Part shown: piece after piece, positions 59,588-64,000 of the stretch
Position numbering within the stretch: the first letter of the stretch is position 1
Layout: every line of letters begins with the position of its first letter
Source: Limnohabitans sp. T6-20
GTDB lineage: Bacteria > Pseudomonadota > Gammaproteobacteria > Burkholderiales > Burkholderiaceae_C
Assembly: GCF_003063505.1 (NCBI RefSeq)
Contig: NZ_NERW01000002.1
Coordinates: forward strand, 558,001 to 622,000
Direction: 5' to 3'
Length of the DNA stretch: 64,000 nt
The notes under the pieces: model-generated
Databases searched by the model: none
Told to the model about the DNA's origin: nothing
Seen by the model: the letters and a program-made list of their open reading frames with translations, nothing else
Program-made: the position numbers and the translations under genes

Positions 59588-60693
59588 GTTTGCACGTCCA
59601 GCAAGCTGCCCATGTCGGGCGGGGCATAAGGCGTGGGCGTTTTGGGCCCCTGGCCATGGATGATTTGCAGCCGCGTCATGTGCAGCCCGGCGCTGTCGAG
59701 TTCCTGCTCCAGATTGGTGGCCATGGCCTGGGCTTTGTTGACCACATCCTCGCGCTCGGCCCACATCACCATGTCGACTTCGGTCTCGTCACTGATGCGG
59801 GTTTGCAACCAGAGTTCACCCAGATCGCGGTTGCGGGTGTGCAGGTGGATGACCAGCGGTGGTTTGTCCTGTCCGGGCTGACGTCGGCCACGCACCAGCC
59901 GCAGGGCCACGGGCTCGGCGTCGGCAAAAGGCAGCATCATCGAGAACACCCATTCCTGGCCGTTCAAGCTCTCGTTGGCCAGCAGTTGCCGCGACTCGAT
60001 GTCGTCCAGACTGTCGCTGAGCAAGCTGTCTTTGTCCGTCGCTGTGCCGTTGCGCATCAGTTGCCGCAGCACACTTTTCAGGTCGACCAGTCCGGCCCCC
60101 AAGCCTTGGGTGAGCAGGTTTTCGGTCATGAAGCCGCTGCGGCGCATGGCTTGCTGCAGTTTGTCGGGGGTGAGTTGGGCCATGCTGGGGCGTAACTTGA
60201 GCCATTGCTGCAAGGCCCCCAACTCGGGTGCCGAGGCGCTCAGCCCTTGCAGCATGCTGTCCAGCACGCCAGGCCTGAGCAGCTGGGCCAGACCTTGCAT
60301 GTCCGGGGGCCTGAAGCCCAATTGTTCTGTTCGGCCTGGTAGCGGGGCAGCGGCCGGGGGGGCGCTGGCGGCAGGCGCAGGGGCGGCTTGCAGGGGGCGC
60401 AGCAAGATGTTGCCGTTGGCCAGCACCTGAACCCGGAACAAGGCGGTGTCGCCCGACGCCATGCGCAAACCGCCCGGCAGGTCTTTGGGCAGGTCAATGT
60501 AGGTGCCGTTTTGGGGGCCTTGCAGGTTCAGGCGCAGGGTGTCCAGTTTGGACTCGAGGGTGCCTTGCACCACTTGGCCATCGCGCAAGCCCAGCTCGGC
60601 AGCGGTTTTTTCGATGACCAGCGGCAGCTTGCCCTCCAGGTAAATGGTGGGCGTTTTGGGGGTGAGGTGGGCGGTCTCAGCCCCCGTGATCAT
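59584..60693 (-). CDS. fliK: Flagellar hook-length control protein FliK-type
   Basis: The product has 369 residues. The C-terminal third carries the FliK/Flg_hook domain pattern L-G-E-L-W-L-Q-T-R-I-S-D-E-T-E-V-D-M-V-M-W and L-D-S-A-G-L-H-M-T-R-L-Q-I-I-H-G. The middle is Pro/Ala-rich (about 100-125) and the N-terminus is a ruler-like region with no signal peptide. Shorter than many FliK proteins. Located with fhlB and the H-ring genes rather than next to fliJ, the usual site, so it may be a second FliK. Confidence 0.85.
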   Translation of the reverse strand: MITGAETAHLTPKTPTIYLEGKLPLVIEKTAAELGLRDGQVVQGTLESKLDTLRLNLQGPQNGTYIDLPKDLPGGLRMASGDTALFRVQVLANGNILLRPLQAAPAPAASAPPAAAPLPGRTEQLGFRPPDMQGLAQLLRPGVLDSMLQGLSASAPELGALQQWLKLRPSMAQLTPDKLQQAMRRSGFMTENLLTQGLGAGLVDLKSVLRQLMRNGTATDKDSLLSDSLDDIESRQLLANESLNGQEWVFSMMLPFADAEPVALRLVRGRRQPGQDKPPLVIHLHTRNRDLGELWLQTRISDETEVDMVMWAEREDVVNKAQAMATNLEQELDSAGLHMTRLQIIHGQGPKTPTPYAPPDMGSLLDVQT

Positions 60694-60714
60694 GCGAAAC
60701 GGCCTGCTGGAAGG

Positions 60715-61278
60715 TCAAGGAAAGCGCACCCAGCGGCGCTTGTCGGGCCCAGGCGGCGCATCGGACGCATCGTTTTGTTCGGCAGAGGCCTGAAACAAAG
60801 CCGCCGTTTGGGGGTATTGCAACAGGATTTGCTGGCGCAGGGCCTCAGGCGAGGGCAGCACCAGCACCGTGCCAGGCCTGACCGGGTAGGTCCGACCCTT
60901 GGGGAAAATGCGCGGGTTGGCTTTGGCCAGCGCCTGGCGCATGAATTCGTCGTTCAAAATCAAGCCAGGCAGACCGCGACGGATCACCGCATCGATGCTT
61001 TCGCCTTTTTGAACCGTGATGCTGGTGCCCGAGTGCCCGCCATCGGTCATGGCGGTAGCGGACGAGCTGTTCGCATCGGTCAACGGTGCCGTGAGAATTT
61101 TGAGTGCAGAGGCTGCCGCAGCGGAGGTTTCAGCGGCTAGGGCCCAGGCGGGGCAAAACGCCGCGACAGAGACAGCGCCAAACAGCAGACATTGCGCCAG
61201 CTGGCGGTGGACCCATGAACCTTTGGCTCGGATGAGGGGCAGGGCGGTCTTGGGGTGTTGTTGCATAAAAGAGCTCAT
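60715..61278 (-). CDS. LysM-like exported protein
   Basis: The product has 187 residues. An N-terminal hydrophobic segment (about 30-50) acts as signal or anchor. The central part, S-I-T-V-Q-K-G-E-S-I-D-A-V-I and the A-N-P-R-I-F-P-x-G-R-T-Y-P-V-R-P-G-T-V-L-V-L-P, resembles the FimV-type LysM module, which binds peptidoglycan. The C-terminus is disordered. Its location nine bases after the flgT-like gene and before fliK suggests a role at the cell wall around the basal body (inference). Confidence 0.78.
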   Translation of the reverse strand: MSSFMQQHPKTALPLIRAKGSWVHRQLAQCLLFGAVSVAAFCPAWALAAETSAAAASALKILTAPLTDANSSSATAMTDGGHSGTSITVQKGESIDAVIRRGLPGLILNDEFMRQALAKANPRIFPKGRTYPVRPGTVLVLPSPEALRQQILLQYPQTAALFQASAEQNDASDAPPGPDKRRWVRFP

Positions 61279-61287
61279 CGTGCCAGT

Positions 61288-62544
61288 TCAAAGGGGCAAG
61301 GCCATCCAATGCCCTTGTGGTGCCAGCGCCGGGCCGGCCAGTTGTTGCAGCTCGGTCCGATCCGGGCCCACTTTGACCACTTGGGCCAAGGCCAAGTGCT
61401 GGGTGGCGCCGGGTTCCAGCATCTGACTGGGGATGTGGGCGGGGCTCATCAGCAGAACGCGGTCACCGGCGCGAAGGCCGCTTTCGAAGCCAGCCTGCAG
61501 TTGCAGACCCTCCGGGCCGCTGCGACGCACATGGAATTGAACCGGTTCGCACTCGGAGCGCTTGTCCAGTTGCTGCACCCAAGCTTGCATTTTTTGTTGC
61601 AGCTGCTCTTTGAGACGGTGCACCCAGGCGCTCGGGTTTTGGCTGGCCGCCAAGGGGTCGATCGCGATGACCTGTTCAATTTGCCAACGCGGCTCGATGG
61701 TGCCCGTTGCCGAATGCCGCTCACCCAGCGTTAAGCTCAGGGTCCAGCGCCAGTCGGCTTCGTTCTGGTTCAGGGCATGCCAGGCTTTGCGCACATTGAA
61801 GCCTTCATCGGGCGCATGCGGCTTGAGCAGCAGCTCAGCGGTCCAGCCGGTTGGGCTGTCATTGGGGCCAGTCAAGGCCCGCAGGTAGCTGTTGTCAGGG
61901 GGCGTCGACTTGATTTGGGCACGCCAGCGCTGCGAGGCTTGCATTTTTTGCGTCCACGTCTGGCTGGCCATGCTCAGCAAGGCCTGGCTGGCGAACTGTT
62001 GCGCGCCCATGAAGCCGCCATCCAGGCGTGTCTGGAGCGTCAGGGGCAAGCGCCATGGGCGAGGAGGGGCCTTGCATTCGGTGGCCTTGGTCTGTGCTTC
62101 ACGCCAGCCCCAGGGCAGCACTTCGGCACTGACTTGCGGCGTGGCGTCTTGTTCATCCTGGAGGTACGACAACACGCGCACGCCCCGAACCTGGGCTTCC
62201 GACTGGAAGTGGGCGCTTTCGTGGAGCGCGCCTTTGTCATCGATCCAGGCGCTGCTGAGCACGCGGGTGGGGCGGTCAATGGTGGCTTGCAAAATCGCTT
62301 GGCGAATCGCACTCAGCTGGGCTTCGTGCTGTTTGGCCGTGGCGGCACGCGTTGCTGGCTTGGCCGCACTCGTGTTCAATGCCGCATCAGCGCCGGGCCC
62401 TGTCATCTGGGAGGTTTGCGCCTGCACTTTCCAGGCAGAGGTGCATAAAATCAGGATGGTCAGGCATTGGCCCAGACGCGTGAACGCGCTGGCCGCAGCA
62501 AAGGGCTGTGTGCTTGACGCGAAAGATGCAAAAGGGGTGAACAT
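61288..62544 (-). CDS. flgT: FlgT-like H-ring/assembly protein
   Basis: The product has 418 residues with a signal peptide (cleavage near VQAQ). Weak but ordered similarity to Vibrio FlgT: an early A-I-R-Q-A-I-L-Q-A segment, an extended middle domain and a C-terminal domain ending in a small barrel-like region, A-L-A-Q-V-V-K-V-G-P-D-R-T-E-L. FlgT forms the H-ring around the LP-ring. Its close neighbour flgP (upstream) is the stronger identification and supports this one. Four bases after flgP. Confidence 0.72.
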   Translation of the reverse strand: MFTPFASFASSTQPFAAASAFTRLGQCLTILILCTSAWKVQAQTSQMTGPGADAALNTSAAKPATRAATAKQHEAQLSAIRQAILQATIDRPTRVLSSAWIDDKGALHESAHFQSEAQVRGVRVLSYLQDEQDATPQVSAEVLPWGWREAQTKATECKAPPRPWRLPLTLQTRLDGGFMGAQQFASQALLSMASQTWTQKMQASQRWRAQIKSTPPDNSYLRALTGPNDSPTGWTAELLLKPHAPDEGFNVRKAWHALNQNEADWRWTLSLTLGERHSATGTIEPRWQIEQVIAIDPLAASQNPSAWVHRLKEQLQQKMQAWVQQLDKRSECEPVQFHVRRSGPEGLQLQAGFESGLRAGDRVLLMSPAHIPSQMLEPGATQHLALAQVVKVGPDRTELQQLAGPALAPQGHWMALPL

Positions 62545-62548
62545 GGTG

Positions 62549-63037
62549 TCAGCGGCGGCGTGCGGCCAATTGACTCAGGTAGAGGCTGCGCAGGTCTCTG
62601 ACCACGTGTTGGTCGAGTGACAAGGTGGTTTCGTACGTGTCGTCACCCACGGGGGCAATGCTGACCAGCACAGCGCCATAAATCACACCCTCGACTTTGG
62701 CCCTGAAGGTGTCGCTCATGACGGTCATGTCGGCCACGGTGGTGGTGGCGTCCAGTTGCTGTCCATAAACCTGTTCGGTCAAGGAACGGTAAGCGTCGAG
62801 CTTGGATGCCCGGATGGCCAACAGGCGCTGTTGAGCCGGGTTTTTGTGGTTTTGCACGCTGACCACGGCGTAACCCGTGGCCACCAGGGTTTCGCGTTTT
62901 TCGACCAAGGGCGTGATCATCGATGCCGGCGCAGCCGTGCCCGCACTGGAGGACTGCCCGGACAAAGGCATGTTTTCACAGCCCGTCAAAGCCAGCAAGC
63001 TGAGCAGCGTCAAAGCCACAGATCGGTTGAATGTCAT
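62549..63037 (-). CDS. flgP: FlgP-like outer-membrane lipoprotein (LPP20 family)
   Basis: The product has 162 residues with a lipobox LTGC (Cys20). The body shows A-T-G-Y-A-V-V-S-V-Q, Q-R-L-L-A-I-R-A-S-K-L-D-A-Y-R-S-L-T-E-Q-V-Y-G and V-E-G-V-I-Y-G-A with P-V-G-D-D-T-Y-E-T-T-L, the FlgP/LPP20 pattern. FlgP is part of the Vibrio H-ring and the Campylobacter basal disc. The start at 63037 gives the complete lipoprotein signal; upstream frame residues lack one. Head of a five-gene operon with flgT, LysM, fliK and fhlB. The 332-bp gap 63038-63369 upstream shows no gene or strong promoter match. Confidence 0.86.
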   Translation of the reverse strand: MTFNRSVALTLLSLLALTGCENMPLSGQSSSAGTAAPASMITPLVEKRETLVATGYAVVSVQNHKNPAQQRLLAIRASKLDAYRSLTEQVYGQQLDATTTVADMTVMSDTFRAKVEGVIYGAVLVSIAPVGDDTYETTLSLDQHVVRDLRSLYLSQLAARRR

Positions 63038-63369
63038 CTTAAAACTCCAAAAGCAAGCACGGCACGCCCCCAAGTGGTCGGCCCAGCTGATTTCTCTTGA
63101 TGGATGTATCGGCAGCAAGGCCAAAGTCTTGAGCGGGGCACTTGTCAAGCGCAAGCGTCGGACTTTTGCTTGGGATGTGTCGGAAAGTAGACAGTATTGT
63201 TGATTTTGATTCTTTTATCTCTAAAGTTATCATTTAATCTTGTTAAAAGTGACATTTATCATTTATAAACGAGGTATTCGCAATTCAACCCACTTTTATC
63301 CGACCGTCTTGCTTGTGTGCCACAGGCTCCGAACGATCAGACATTTGACAATCACCCAGCCCTTTCCAG

Positions 63370-64000
63370 ATGAAAACCAACGCCAAACCCCGCATCATTG
63401 GTGAAAGTCAGGCCACGCTGTTTCTGCGTGAGTTGATCAAGACTTTGTCGGCTTCTTCTTCGACCGCGCTCATCACGGGCGAGAGCGGCACGGGCAAAGA
63501 GTTGGTGGCACAGGCGCTGCACATGCAGGGGCCGCGTGCCAGCGGGCCTTTTGTACCCATCAATTGCGGCGCCATTCCGCGTGACTTGATTGAAAGCGAG
63601 CTGTTTGGTCACCGCAAGGGTAGTTTCACCGGTGCGGTGGCCGACCGACTGGGCCGGTTTGAGTTGGCCCATGGCGGCACCCTGTTTCTGGACGAGATTG
63701 GCGACTTGCCGATGGACATGCAGGTCAAACTGCTGCGGGTCTTGCAAGAACGTTGTATCTTGCCCGTGGGGGCCTCACGCGAGGTGCCCATCGATGTGCG
63801 CGTCGTGGCCGCGACCCACAAGAAACTCGAAGCCGAGGTCGAAGCTGGCCGTTTCCGTGAAGACTTGTACTACCGTATCAATGTTTTGCCGGTCACCACC
63901 ACGCCCCTGCGCGAGCGCCCCGAAGACGTGGCCGCCTTGCTGAATTTTTATGCCGAGAAACACGCTTTGCCACAGACCAAGGCCGTGCGTTTTTCCCCTG
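63370..64000 (+). CDS. Sigma-54 activator with AAA+ domain directly at N-terminus (partial)
   Basis: The frame opens at ATG 63370 and continues past the window edge (210 codons visible). AAA+ features are G-E-S-G-T-G-K-E (Walker A), the sigma-54 loop G-S-F-T-G-A (Ser in place of the common Ala), G-G-T-L-F-L-D-E-I-G-D (Walker B) and F-R-E-D-L-Y-Y-R-I. Only about 20 residues precede this domain, so there is no receiver or FleQ-like regulatory domain at the N-terminus. It lies beside the flgP operon and may be the second flagellar activator (FlrA-like role), though PspF-like activators share this layout. Confidence 0.88.
   Translation, partial: MKTNAKPRIIGESQATLFLRELIKTLSASSSTALITGESGTGKELVAQALHMQGPRASGPFVPINCGAIPRDLIESELFGHRKGSFTGAVADRLGRFELAHGGTLFLDEIGDLPMDMQVKLLRVLQERCILPVGASREVPIDVRVVAATHKKLEAEVEAGRFREDLYYRINVLPVTTTPLRERPEDVAALLNFYAEKHALPQTKAVRFSP

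Overview
The window reads as a chromosomal segment of a Gram-negative betaproteobacterium, most likely a Burkholderiales member of the Comamonadaceae type. This rests on GC-rich coding, a pobA/IclR pair, Liv-type ABC transport, LemA/TPM genes and the flagellar gene order; the genus cannot be fixed from sequence alone. About 60 genes are supported. Roughly the first 17 kb is metabolic and transport DNA, and almost everything from 18.3 kb to the end belongs to one large flagellar locus.

Positions 1-17,160: a partial small gene; a LemA lipoprotein/TPM pair; an exported barrel-like protein with a subtilisin-type peptidase; an MFS exporter; a CaiB-type CoA transferase; 4-hydroxybenzoate hydroxylase (pobA) divergent from an IclR regulator across a short operator region; a four-gene overlapping operon (SDR, flavin monooxygenase, bile-acid-type symporter, NAD-epimerase); and a complete five-gene Liv-type ABC importer. 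Short palindromic REP-like elements sit in three intergenic places.

Positions 17,331-26,400: an exported protein of unknown function, then fliJ-I-H-G-F-E (export ATPase, C-ring, MS-ring) preceded by a sigma-54 activator of FlrC type.

Positions 26,400-44,120, the unusual core: three flagellin genes, two small paralogous helical proteins and a 57-residue flagellin-tail-like protein (each with its own sigma-54 promoter), and two giant proteins (708 and 1476 residues) built almost wholly of an octapeptide with consensus x-A-L-[ST]-[ST]-x-Q-[VIL]. Divergent from them lie a SPINDLY/OGT-type glycosyltransferase, an AT-rich methyltransferase and flagellin lysine methylase FliB. A sigma-28-like promoter precedes the larger repeat protein, which places it in the late flagellar regulon. 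My main proposal is that these are undescribed, S/T-rich flagellum-associated filament or surface proteins, possibly glycosylated by the neighbouring transferase.

Positions 43,700-64,000: flaG, fliD, flgL-K-J-I-H-G-F-E-D-C-B on the minus strand; flgA-M-N on the plus strand; then an operon for FlgP, FlgT, a LysM-like protein, a FliK-type protein and an FlhB C-terminal paralogue, suggesting an H-ring-like basal-body addition. A second sigma-54 activator runs off the right edge. Eight sigma-54 (TGG...TTGC) and five sigma-28 (TCAAGTT-N11-GCCGAT-like) sites give a coherent early/late hierarchy more like Vibrio or Pseudomonas than the FlhDC scheme of many betaproteobacteria.
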